From an uncultured Roseburia sp. (GTDB taxonomy: Bacteria; Bacillota; Clostridia; Lachnospirales; Lachnospiraceae): 64,000 nucleotides of DNA. Positions 34,752 through 42,104 of this stretch are shown here, in pieces. Location: assembly GCA_947383215.1 (NCBI GenBank), contig CANDCP010000001.1, positions 99,093 through 163,092 of the forward strand. The letters run 5' to 3'. The first letter of the stretch is position 1; every line of letters starts with the position of its first letter. The notes under the pieces were generated by a model. That model worked only from the letters and a program-made list of their open reading frames with translations, was not told where the DNA came from and did no database searches. The translations under genes were made by a program, and so were the position numbers.

Positions 34752-36641
34752 CTAAGCGGTTGTTTTTTGAAGGTAAGCGGTTTCTTTTAGCAGCCATTCT
34801 CTCTCTTCCGCTTCAAGATACGGAGAAATCGTCTCATAGACGCGCCTGTGGTACGCGTTTAAAAGCGCAAGCTCCCTGTCGCTCATTTTCTCCGGCAAAA
34901 TAGACGCGCGGTCAAACGGAACCAGCGTCAACGTCCTGAATTCCATAAACTGTCCGTATTCGGTCTTTTTCCCTCTTTTGCAAAGCAGGAGATTCTCCAG
35001 GCGAATGCCAAATTCCCCTTCAAGATAAACCCCCGGTTCATTGGAGGTAATCATCCCCTCCTCAAACACCGTGCCGACCTTATCGTTCGCCTCCTTTAGA
35101 CGAAAGGCGTTCGGACCCTCGTGCACATTGAGCAGATATCCGACCCCGTGGCCGGTCCCGTGCCTGTAATCCAGTCCCATCTCCCACAACGGCGCCCTTG
35201 CAAGATAATCAAAGTTCGCTCCCGTACAGCCATACCGGAATTTCACGGCCGCAAGATTTAAATTACCGCGAAGAACCGCCGTGTAGCACTCTTTTTTCCA
35301 CCGGTCTACCTCGCCGCAGGAAATCGTGCGGGTAATATCGGTCGTCCCCTCCAGATACTGCCCGCCGGTATCCAACAGCAGAAATCCGTTGTCCGCAAGC
35401 GGAATACTGGTCTTTTCCGTCGGCTCATAATGCACGATCGCCCCGTGCGCCCCAAACGCCGCGATCGGAGCAAAGCTTGGGCCAAGATAATGCTCCCCCG
35501 CACGGCGGTATTCCTCCAGTTTTTCACAGACGGAAAGCTCTGTCACCCCCGCCCACTCCGGCGTGCCATAAATTTTTTTCAGCCAGTAAATGAATTTTGT
35601 CACCGCCACGGCGTCTTTGCGATGGGCAATCTGCATGTTCTCCATCTCGGTCGGATTCTTTACCGCTTTATAGTCCGTTGTGAGATTCCTTCTGTTTATC
35701 ACGTTTACGCCCGCGCAGACCGCCTCGCGCAGCGCCGTATTTACGGTGCTCTCGTCGATTATAACGGCAGTCCCCTTTTTCAGGCAAGCCACGTCCTGAT
35801 AAACGGCAAGATACGGGCGGATTATGATGTGATCCTTGGCAAGCGCGGCCGTAAGCTCCTCGTCCGCCGCGCCGCTTCCGATATAGAGCACGGCGTCTTT
35901 TTCGCTCACAATCGTATAGGCAAGCGCGACCGGATTATATGCAATATCGTTTCCGCGAATATTATACAGCCACGCGATATCATCCAGCGACGACAGGAGA
36001 AACGCGTCTGCCTTCTCCTCTCTCATCGCCCCGCGAAGCCTTTTTAATTTTGCGCCCCGCGACTCGCCCGCATACTCCTCCCCGAGCAGCCACGCCGGCT
36101 CCGCCTTCATTCTGGGACGATCCTCCCAGATCAGCCCTACGAGGTCGAGCGTCTCTTCGAACTTGATTTTCTTTCCCTTTAGGCATTCCTTGAGCGCCGC
36201 GCTATAACCCGCGCGCACTGTTTTCGCATCGTAGCCGAGACACTGCCCCACCCTCAAAACCGACTGAAGATACTGCAAAATCGTCGGCACACCCTCCTCG
36301 CCAATCTCACGGAGTGTGATTCCTGTGCCCGAAAGCTGCTCTCTCGCCTGTATAAAATACCTGCCGTCCGTCCACAGCCCGGCCTCCCGCTCCGTTATCA
36401 CAAGCGTTCCCGCAGAACCGTCGAATCCGGATATATATTCCCTGCACTTAAAATACTCGCCGACATACTCTGACGCATGGTAATCATCCGACACGATCAG
36501 ATACGCGTCTATCCCATATTTTTTCATCTGTTCACGCAGGCGCGCAAGACGCCGGCACGCCGCTTTTTCCTTTATTCGCCGCGCCTCTTTTCCGTCCTCC
36601 CTGTTTTTCGACGCATTACCGTCCGCTTTATAATCCGTCAT
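34752..36641 (-). CDS. Aminopeptidase P family protein (M24B)
   Basis: A protein of 629 residues. Two N-terminal creatinase-like domains (MKKYGIDAYLIVSDDYHASE; ADAFLLSSLDDIAWLYNIRG) precede the pita-bread catalytic domain. Metal ligands are visible as Asp in LLLDTGGQYLEGTTDITRT, His in DYRHGTGHGVGYLLNVHEGP and Glu residues in TSNEPGVY and GIRLENLLL. It removes an N-terminal residue before proline in peptides, in the cytoplasm. The N-terminal 25 residues are charged and may be extra. It stands alone between two operons. Confidence 0.93.
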   Translation of the reverse strand: MTDYKADGNASKNREDGKEARRIKEKAACRRLARLREQMKKYGIDAYLIVSDDYHASEYVGEYFKCREYISGFDGSAGTLVITEREAGLWTDGRYFIQAREQLSGTGITLREIGEEGVPTILQYLQSVLRVGQCLGYDAKTVRAGYSAALKECLKGKKIKFEETLDLVGLIWEDRPRMKAEPAWLLGEEYAGESRGAKLKRLRGAMREEKADAFLLSSLDDIAWLYNIRGNDIAYNPVALAYTIVSEKDAVLYIGSGAADEELTAALAKDHIIIRPYLAVYQDVACLKKGTAVIIDESTVNTALREAVCAGVNVINRRNLTTDYKAVKNPTEMENMQIAHRKDAVAVTKFIYWLKKIYGTPEWAGVTELSVCEKLEEYRRAGEHYLGPSFAPIAAFGAHGAIVHYEPTEKTSIPLADNGFLLLDTGGQYLEGTTDITRTISCGEVDRWKKECYTAVLRGNLNLAAVKFRYGCTGANFDYLARAPLWEMGLDYRHGTGHGVGYLLNVHEGPNAFRLKEANDKVGTVFEEGMITSNEPGVYLEGEFGIRLENLLLCKRGKKTEYGQFMEFRTLTLVPFDRASILPEKMSDRELALLNAYHRRVYETISPYLEAEEREWLLKETAYLQKTTA

Positions 36642-36714
36642 TGTGCTGTTATACCTTTCCGTTTTTATGTTCCTATCTTAGCACAATCCGGCGTCACTTT
36701 CCATCCGATTATTC

Positions 36715-37335
36715 TCAAAAATCTTTCTTTTTATAAAAATGCAGCGATACCGCATAAGATATCAAAAGCAGAATCAGCAGCAAAACCGGACAAAACCACG
36801 CAAGCGTATACAGCTGTCTTCTATCCGGCATCGAAACCTGCATTTCCGAAATGCCGTATCCGGTGATAAACACGACGACATAGATCAGAAACATAATAAT
36901 CCGCGCGCGCTCCGTGCCAAATTCTACAAGCACCGGTATCATGATAAGCAAAAAGAAAACGGCCGCCACAAATATACCGTAATTCATCAGCAATTCCTGC
37001 TGCGGCGCATATGCTTTTATCTGCGCATCCGCCAGGATCACCAAATGATTGAATACAAAAACCGCGCAGACCGCAGCAAGCCCCAGCAGATAATGCACGC
37101 CCACAATCTGCCCTTTGCTGACCGGCATCGTATTGACATACAGATCCCAGTTTGACTTTTCAATTACACTGAAACTGTTTACGACAAGCATACTCGCAAG
37201 TAAAAGAAAGACTCCCGCAAATGCGGCGACATTTCCGTTTATCTGCCCGAGCAAAAGATAAACCGCAATTGCCACAAGATACAATTTGATCACCTTTTTC
37301 ATACTATATAATTGATTCCACACAAGTCCCGCCAT
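36715..37335 (-). CDS. ABC-2 type permease
   Basis: A protein of 206 residues from ATG 37335 (GGAGAG upstream); the frame extends into the ATPase gene, which is not meaningful. Six hydrophobic helices, starting VIKLYLVAIAVYLLLGQ and ending LLLILLLISYAVSLHFY. It starts one base after the ATPase stop. With the ATPase and the GntR regulator it forms a YtrA-type regulated exporter. Substrate unknown. Confidence 0.85.
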   Translation of the reverse strand: MAGLVWNQLYSMKKVIKLYLVAIAVYLLLGQINGNVAAFAGVFLLLASMLVVNSFSVIEKSNWDLYVNTMPVSKGQIVGVHYLLGLAAVCAVFVFNHLVILADAQIKAYAPQQELLMNYGIFVAAVFFLLIMIPVLVEFGTERARIIMFLIYVVVFITGYGISEMQVSMPDRRQLYTLAWFCPVLLLILLLISYAVSLHFYKKKDF

Positions 37336-37336
37336 T

Positions 37337-38176
37337 TTATCTTCTCTCCTTTCCATAAAACAACATAATATCCTCGATCCCCGCCGCGTCGCTCGCAATC
37401 CCGTCCGGCGCCTGCGCGGAAGGGACAAGCGCCTGCGCGCCAAATGCGTTTTCCGACAGACCGATTACCGATTCAAGCTCCTCTAACTGCGCTCTCGGCC
37501 CTTTTACGATTCTGTATTTCTCTATCAGCTCATCTTTATTTTCCGAAAACAAAATCCTTCCGTCCTGAATAAATGTGATATAATCGCACACCTTCTCAAG
37601 ATCGCTTAAAATATGCGAAGAAAGCCAGATGGCATGCTCCTCATCCTGAATAAAATCCAAAAAAGTGTCGAGCAGAGAATCTCTTACAACCGGATCCAAA
37701 CCGCTTGTCGCCTCATCAAGCACCAAAAGCTTTGAATCATGGGACAGCGCCACAACCAGAGACAGCTTCATTTTCATCCCCCTGGAATACTCCCGGATCC
37801 TTTTCTTCTCGTCTATTTTGTATTCCTTCAAAAGCCCTTTATATCTCTTTTTGTCCCAGGTGCGATACACCCGTCTCATCACATTTCCGATTTCCACCGC
37901 ATTTAACTCTTCCGGAAAACAGGAGCTGTCCGTCACCACTCCGAGACGCTCTTTTATCCCGCGCTCCTCGCCCGTAAATCTTTTTCCGTCCACATAGACC
38001 TCCCCGCCGTCCGGATGAATTAACCCCAGCATCGCTTTCATTGTCGTGCTCTTCCCCGCGCCGTTTTCCCCGATAAACCCCATAATGCTCCCCTTCGGAA
38101 TTACCAGGTTCACATCATGCAGCGTAAATGTCTCATATTTTTTACTGATATGTTCCAGTCTCAATGCCTCGTTCAT
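37337..38176 (-). CDS. ABC transporter ATP-binding protein
   Basis: A protein of 279 residues: Walker A GFIGENGAGKSTTMKA near residue 33, signature EYSRGMKMKL, Walker B KLLVLDEATSGLD and switch WLSSHILSDLE. The last 60 residues are a variable regulatory tail. It lies three bases after the GntR gene. Confidence 0.9.
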   Translation of the reverse strand: MNEALRLEHISKKYETFTLHDVNLVIPKGSIMGFIGENGAGKSTTMKAMLGLIHPDGGEVYVDGKRFTGEERGIKERLGVVTDSSCFPEELNAVEIGNVMRRVYRTWDKKRYKGLLKEYKIDEKKRIREYSRGMKMKLSLVVALSHDSKLLVLDEATSGLDPVVRDSLLDTFLDFIQDEEHAIWLSSHILSDLEKVCDYITFIQDGRILFSENKDELIEKYRIVKGPRAQLEELESVIGLSENAFGAQALVPSAQAPDGIASDAAGIEDIMLFYGKERR

Positions 38177-38179
38177 TTT

Positions 38180-38554
38180 CTATTCTCCTTCATACAGAAT
38201 GCGCAACATATCCGCCAGCTCCCCGCACCCGATATCCAGACTCTTCGCCTTGTCAACCGCCTGCTGTAAATGCTCTTCAATCTCCTTTTGCTTTTGCTCC
38301 CGAAGAACATCCAGGTTCTGACTCGCAACGAAGCTGCCTTTTCCGGTGAAGGAGACAAGAAATCCTTCCCGTTCCAGCTCCTCATATGCGCGCTTTGTCG
38401 TTATAACGCTGATCTTCAGTTCCTTTGCCAGAAGGCGCATAGACGGAAGGGCGTCCCCCTCCTTCAGCGCTCCCGTTAAAATCAGATTCTTAATCTGCGA
38501 TGTAATCTGATCGTAAATCGGCTGGCCGCTAGAATTTGTTATTATAATATTCAT
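38180..38554 (-). CDS. GntR family regulator (YtrA type)
   Basis: A protein of 124 residues: winged helix at 10-80 (PIYDQITSQIKNLILTGAL, LPSMRLLAKELKISVITTKR, LEREGFLVSFTGKGSFVA), then a short helical dimerisation tail of about 40 residues, the build of YtrA repressors. It heads the ABC exporter operon, and a perfect palindrome covers its promoter, so it very probably represses itself and the exporter until a ligand releases it. Confidence 0.92.
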   Translation of the reverse strand: MNIIITNSSGQPIYDQITSQIKNLILTGALKEGDALPSMRLLAKELKISVITTKRAYEELEREGFLVSFTGKGSFVASQNLDVLREQKQKEIEEHLQQAVDKAKSLDIGCGELADMLRILYEGE

Positions 38555-38610
38555 GATTGTCTCCGTTTCATCATAGGCCTACAAGAAATGTACATTGTAT
38601 ATGCGCAGAT

Positions 38611-38654
38611 ATATTGTATATATTTAATATATACAATATGTGCGCGATTGTCAA
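38611..38654 (-). promoter_or_regulatory. Promoter with perfect palindromic operator of the GntR/ABC operon
   Basis: On the minus strand -35 TTGACA (38654-38649) and -10 TATATT (38631-38626) are 17 bp apart. A perfect palindrome covers the -10 box and most of the spacer: 13-bp arms ATATTGTATATAT (38611-38623) and its complement (38627-38639) around a 3-nt centre. Binding there would block polymerase. Confidence 0.8.
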
Positions 38655-38734
38655 CCTATTTTTGATATCCAATTTTCAGGGCAGCAAAAAGCCGCCGCAA
38701 ATTCCGTTAAAATTTACAGCGGCTTAAATCATTT

Positions 38735-39964
38735 TTATACGCTCGTATTGACTCCGTTTACATTGACATGTTCATCCTCGGCCATCGGAATTACCAGGCA
38801 TCTCTGACCGTTAATTGTCTCTGATTTTATCTGATTTACCTTCTCCGGTTTTACACGCAAAATCACATCGTACGTCTTTGCGGTCTCGCTTTCCTCCTCT
38901 GTTATCAGCTCTTTCTCCTGAAGCCGCTGCGAAAGCGTCTCTACCTGCCGTTTTAGTTCCTGCTCTTCTCTCTTTTTTTCATTTGCCTCCAGCGCTTTTT
39001 GATCGATCAAATTTTCCGCCGCCGGCGGCTCCTGTGAAAACTCTTCCGTATAAGCGCGCTCTATCTGCTCCGCCTGATCTCTCGGCACGCCGCTGTCAGC
39101 GAGCAATTTTGTCACCGTTTCCTGACTTAAAAGAAACGGCTCCCCCTCATCCCCGTGCTCTTCCACCATCTCATTTAAATTCTCCTGAATCCCAAGCAAA
39201 ATTTCTTCGGATTCCTTAGAATCCTCCCCGCACGCGCGCTTAATAATGCCGTGAAACGCGTTTTTTTGCTCTGTCGCAGTCTTTTTTGAGACGCAGCCCA
39301 GTCCTCCCTCCACAAATTCTACATGCGGTTCTTTCGCATTCCTCGTGTAAAACAGCAGGGAGTGAATATCGGCGCTTCTGTCATTGAAAGCCGGAAATAA
39401 AAATCCGCTGTCAGGCGCTCCGACGACCCAGTCGCGGATTCTAGGCCCGATCCGGTTCTCCTCCTCCCGGTATCCGAGTCCCGGCTTCGAGAGCGCGACC
39501 GGACAAATCGCGCAGAGCAGATATTCAAAAACCTCCTCCGACTCGTCCAGATTGTTATTATCCGACGTTCTTGTCATCACATCATAGGCATCATGGAAGA
39601 TAAGAATCAGATAATTTCCGACATAGCCGTAATTTTCGATTACCATTTCATAGAAACGCTCCAGCAGGCTGTCGTTCTTTAGCTTACTGTCGCGAAGCCC
39701 CATTAAAAACTGCTGTCTCCCCCCCATTTCTTCTTCTGTCGGAAAATCCAGCTGCAGCAGATTATTTCCCAGTTTACCGGACAACGTTTTCTTTGCTATT
39801 TCCAGATATTTATGAAACTCCTCGTCCTCCAAATTCAGGAAGGTTTCTTTCAAATCTGTCACTTTATGTTTCTCGGCGTCTACATAACAGCCGCACATCC
39901 TTGTAAAAGTGCAGGCCTCCTTCTTAAAACGACGCTTTAATTCCAGTACCTCTTTATTAATCAT
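38735..39964 (-). CDS. DUF4317 family protein
   Basis: A protein of 409 residues beginning MINKEVLELKRRFKKEACTF, the conserved opening of DUF4317, with MCGCYVDAEK just after. The frame runs upstream into a terminator and a tRNA gene, which excludes the longer start; GGGAGAG precedes ATG 39964. The body is soluble and mixed, with Glu/Gln-rich coiled-coil near 330-370 (EANEKKREEQELKRQVETLS) and a C-terminal beta segment. The family is common in clostridia and has no known function. Confidence 0.88.
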   Translation of the reverse strand: MINKEVLELKRRFKKEACTFTRMCGCYVDAEKHKVTDLKETFLNLEDEEFHKYLEIAKKTLSGKLGNNLLQLDFPTEEEMGGRQQFLMGLRDSKLKNDSLLERFYEMVIENYGYVGNYLILIFHDAYDVMTRTSDNNNLDESEEVFEYLLCAICPVALSKPGLGYREEENRIGPRIRDWVVGAPDSGFLFPAFNDRSADIHSLLFYTRNAKEPHVEFVEGGLGCVSKKTATEQKNAFHGIIKRACGEDSKESEEILLGIQENLNEMVEEHGDEGEPFLLSQETVTKLLADSGVPRDQAEQIERAYTEEFSQEPPAAENLIDQKALEANEKKREEQELKRQVETLSQRLQEKELITEEESETAKTYDVILRVKPEKVNQIKSETINGQRCLVIPMAEDEHVNVNGVNTSV

Positions 39965-39981
39965 CTGACTCTCCCTTTCCC

Positions 39982-40003
39982 AGCGCAATGGCGCCATTGC
40001 GCT
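39982..40003. promoter_or_regulatory. 22-bp perfect palindrome before DUF4317
   Basis: Both 11-bp halves (AGCGCAATGGC and its complement) are perfect with no spacer. It sits between the tRNA operon terminator and the DUF4317 ribosome binding site, so it is either an operator or a leader hairpin that could hide the start region. Confidence 0.5.
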
Positions 40004-40010
40004 ATGATAT

Positions 40011-40044
40011 AAAAAAAGAACTCCCAGATTTTCTGGAAGTCTTA
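40011..40044 (-). terminator. Terminator of the tRNA Phe-Gly-Gly operon
   Basis: On the minus strand a stem with ACTTCCAGA pairing with TCTGGGAGT runs into seven T. It lies 13 bp after the tRNA-Gly(GCC) gene. Confidence 0.75.
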
Positions 40045-40056
40045 TCTTTATTTGAG

Positions 40057-40129
40057 AGCGATAGACGGGGCTCGAACCCGCGGTCTCGACCTTGGCAAGG
40101 TCGCACGTTACCAACTACGCCACTATCGC
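40057..40129 (-). tRNA. tRNA-Gly(GCC)
   Basis: Acceptor GCGATAG pairs with CTATCGC. Anticodon loop TTGCCAA gives GCC. T-loop TTCGAGC. 73 nt with discriminator T and no encoded CCA. Last of three tRNAs in one transcript. Confidence 0.95.
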
Positions 40130-40132
40130 ATA

Positions 40133-40203
40133 AGCGGGTGATGGGAATCGAACCCACGTATCCAGCTTGGAAGGCTGGTGTTCTACCATTGAACTACACC
40201 CGC
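40133..40203 (-). tRNA. tRNA-Gly(TCC)
   Basis: Acceptor GCGGGTG pairs with CACCCGC. Anticodon TCC in CTTCCAA. T-loop TTCGATT. 71 nt, discriminator T, no encoded CCA. Confidence 0.95.
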
Positions 40204-40207
40204 AAAG

Positions 40208-40280
<73 letters not shown>

Positions 40281-40314
40281 ATTTTTGTTTGCACTGTCCG
40301 CCACAGCAAAATTT

Positions 40315-40343
40315 ATTTTACACGAACCGGAAGTATATGTCAA
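40315..40343 (-). promoter_or_regulatory. Promoter of the tRNA Phe-Gly-Gly operon
   Basis: On the minus strand -35 TTGACA (40343-40338) and -10 TAAAAT (40320-40315), 17 bp apart, 35 bp before tRNA-Phe. Confidence 0.8.
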
Positions 40344-40397
40344 GTTTTTTTACAAATTTTTCTATCGCGACCGGTGTCTTTGCAATAATCGGAAACA

Positions 40398-41753
40398 TTA
40401 CGCCTTCTTTTCCACAACGGACTTCCCTCTCCACTTTCCGCTTCTCCATCGGTGCATGACAATAAAGCCGCGGATACACTCGTCCGCCGCGGTTCCCATA
40501 AAAACGCCCGCAACTCCAAGGCCGCCCACGATTCCAAACAGATAACCTCCCGTCGCCCCGAGCGCCCACATCGTCAAAAGTCCCACAAGCAGAGGAAATA
40601 CGTAATCCCCCGCCGCTTTCAGGCTGGATACAAACGTCATATTCATGCAGCGCCCGATCTCAAGCACTATGTCCACCAACATGACGTAAAACGCAATCTC
40701 AATAATGTGCTCATTGTCGGTAAACAGCCGCAGCGTGTACGGCGACAAAATCCAGTTCACACCCGCAAGCGCCACTGTAATCGGAAGCGACATTTTCAGG
40801 GAATCCATGACCCGCTTATACGCGCCGTCCTCATTGTCGGCGCCCACAAGATGCCCAGTCACAATCTGCGTCGCCATTGCGACCGAATTAGAAAATACAT
40901 TCGCAAAGGCGATCAGCGAGTTACAGTAAATCCTCGCGTTTACCGCATCATTTCCCATACTGTTCACAAAGGAGAGCAGTACAAGCTGATACAGGTTGTA
41001 TGACATGCTCTCGCCCGCCGACGGCAGTCCGATCCTTATCATCTTAAGCAGCATCTTCCCCGGAAACGGAATTAAAAGTTTTATCGAAAACCGCCCGATG
41101 CCCGACCGGTAAAATACGATAATTGCAATAAGAAGCGCGATTGCCCTTGCCGTTACCGTCGACACCGCAACTCCCGTCACTCCTAACTTCAGATACTTCA
41201 GGGGGCCGTACAGAAAAATATAGTTTCCGACAATATTAATCAGATTCATCACAAGCGATATGTACATGCCGACCTTGGTATGCCCGTTGCAGCGCAATAT
41301 CTGGTTCATTACATTATAACACGCCTGCAAAAACAAAAATCCGCCCACCAGATTGATATACGAGAGCGCGTCCGGCATCATCTCCCCCGACACCCGAAGC
41401 AGCCCCATACACGGCCGTTTCGCCAGCACCAAAAGCATGCTCAGCGCAAATCCGAACACGAAATTTACAATCAGTACCAGGGTATAGATCATATTCATCT
41501 TTTCGTAGCGCTTCGCGCCCAGATACTGCGCAACAACGACCGCCGTCGCGGTTGATATAATCCCGAACATCAGAATTAGAAGGTTCATTACCTGATTGGC
41601 ATTTCCGACCGCTCCTACCGCATTCTCCGAATAGCGGCTTAACATCAGCGTGTCTACGTTGTTCAGCAGAATATTTAGAAACATTTCCAAAAACATCGGT
41701 CCCGCCAACAAAAACAGCGACGTTTTTTCCGTGATTACCTTATTCTGTTCCAT
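40398..41753 (-). CDS. MATE family efflux transporter
   Basis: A protein of 451 residues from ATG 41753 (AGGAGG eleven bases upstream). Twelve hydrophobic helices in two six-helix halves. The N-terminal half opens LFLLAGPMFLEMFLNILLNN with DTLMLSRYSENAVGAVGNA, the usual MATE pattern, and the second half repeats it (KMIRIGLPSAGESMSYNLYQ). It exports organic cations or drugs against Na+ or H+. It lies alone between tRNA-Tyr and the tRNA Phe-Gly-Gly operon. Confidence 0.92.
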   Translation of the reverse strand: MEQNKVITEKTSLFLLAGPMFLEMFLNILLNNVDTLMLSRYSENAVGAVGNANQVMNLLILMFGIISTATAVVVAQYLGAKRYEKMNMIYTLVLIVNFVFGFALSMLLVLAKRPCMGLLRVSGEMMPDALSYINLVGGFLFLQACYNVMNQILRCNGHTKVGMYISLVMNLINIVGNYIFLYGPLKYLKLGVTGVAVSTVTARAIALLIAIIVFYRSGIGRFSIKLLIPFPGKMLLKMIRIGLPSAGESMSYNLYQLVLLSFVNSMGNDAVNARIYCNSLIAFANVFSNSVAMATQIVTGHLVGADNEDGAYKRVMDSLKMSLPITVALAGVNWILSPYTLRLFTDNEHIIEIAFYVMLVDIVLEIGRCMNMTFVSSLKAAGDYVFPLLVGLLTMWALGATGGYLFGIVGGLGVAGVFMGTAADECIRGFIVMHRWRSGKWRGKSVVEKKA

Positions 41754-41778
41754 CTTCGGTATGGCCTCCTTCTTTTCT

Positions 41779-41880
41779 AATAATAGAACAAAGTGGGCAG
41801 GCACACTTCAACTCCTCTGCCCCTCAATCTCGAAAGGACTGCGCACTTTGGTGCGACATGGTCTTTCCGAAAGATAAAAA
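41779..41880. repeat. Dispersed palindromic repeat, copy 1
   Basis: It shares two 17-bp blocks exactly with copy 2 at 52541-52617: AATAATAGAACAAAGTG (41779-41795) and TTTCCGAAAGATAAAAA (41864-41880). The palindrome between them is degraded here. In both places the element directly abuts the T tract of a minus-strand terminator. Confidence 0.65.
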
Positions 41881-41903
41881 AAGAACCCGGCCTTGCCGGA
41901 TTC
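41875..41903 (-). terminator. Terminator of tRNA-Tyr
   Basis: On the minus strand GAATCCGGC pairs with GCCGGGTTC (forward 41883-41903) with one G-T pair and runs into seven T, about 40 bp after the tRNA. Confidence 0.85.
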
Positions 41904-41944
41904 TCCGCCTACGACGGTTGAGATAAAAAAGATGATTTATAAAA

Positions 41945-42026
41945 TGGATGGAGGTGGATTCGAACCACCGAAGCAATTTGCAGCAGATTTACAGTCTGTC
42001 CCCTTTGGCCACTCGGGAATCCATCC
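41945..42026 (-). tRNA. tRNA-Tyr(GTA)
   Basis: Acceptor GGATGGA pairs with TCCATCC. Anticodon loop CTGTAAA gives GTA. Long variable arm as in class II tRNAs. 82 nt, discriminator A, no encoded CCA. Confidence 0.95.
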
Positions 42027-42064
42027 ATACACAGGAAGAATACATTCTTCCCTGACAATTAGTG

Positions 42065-42093
42065 ATTATAACATAATGCGCCAAAATGTGCAA
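42065..42093 (-). promoter_or_regulatory. Promoter of tRNA-Tyr
   Basis: On the minus strand -35 TTGCAC (42093-42088) and perfect -10 TATAAT (42070-42065) with 17 bp between them, 38 bp before the tRNA. Confidence 0.75.
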
Positions 42094-42104
42094 GAGTTTT
42101 TGCG

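Noticed and set aside
39965-40114. N-terminal extension of the DUF4317 frame
   Set aside because: It runs through a terminator, a palindrome and part of tRNA-Gly(GCC).
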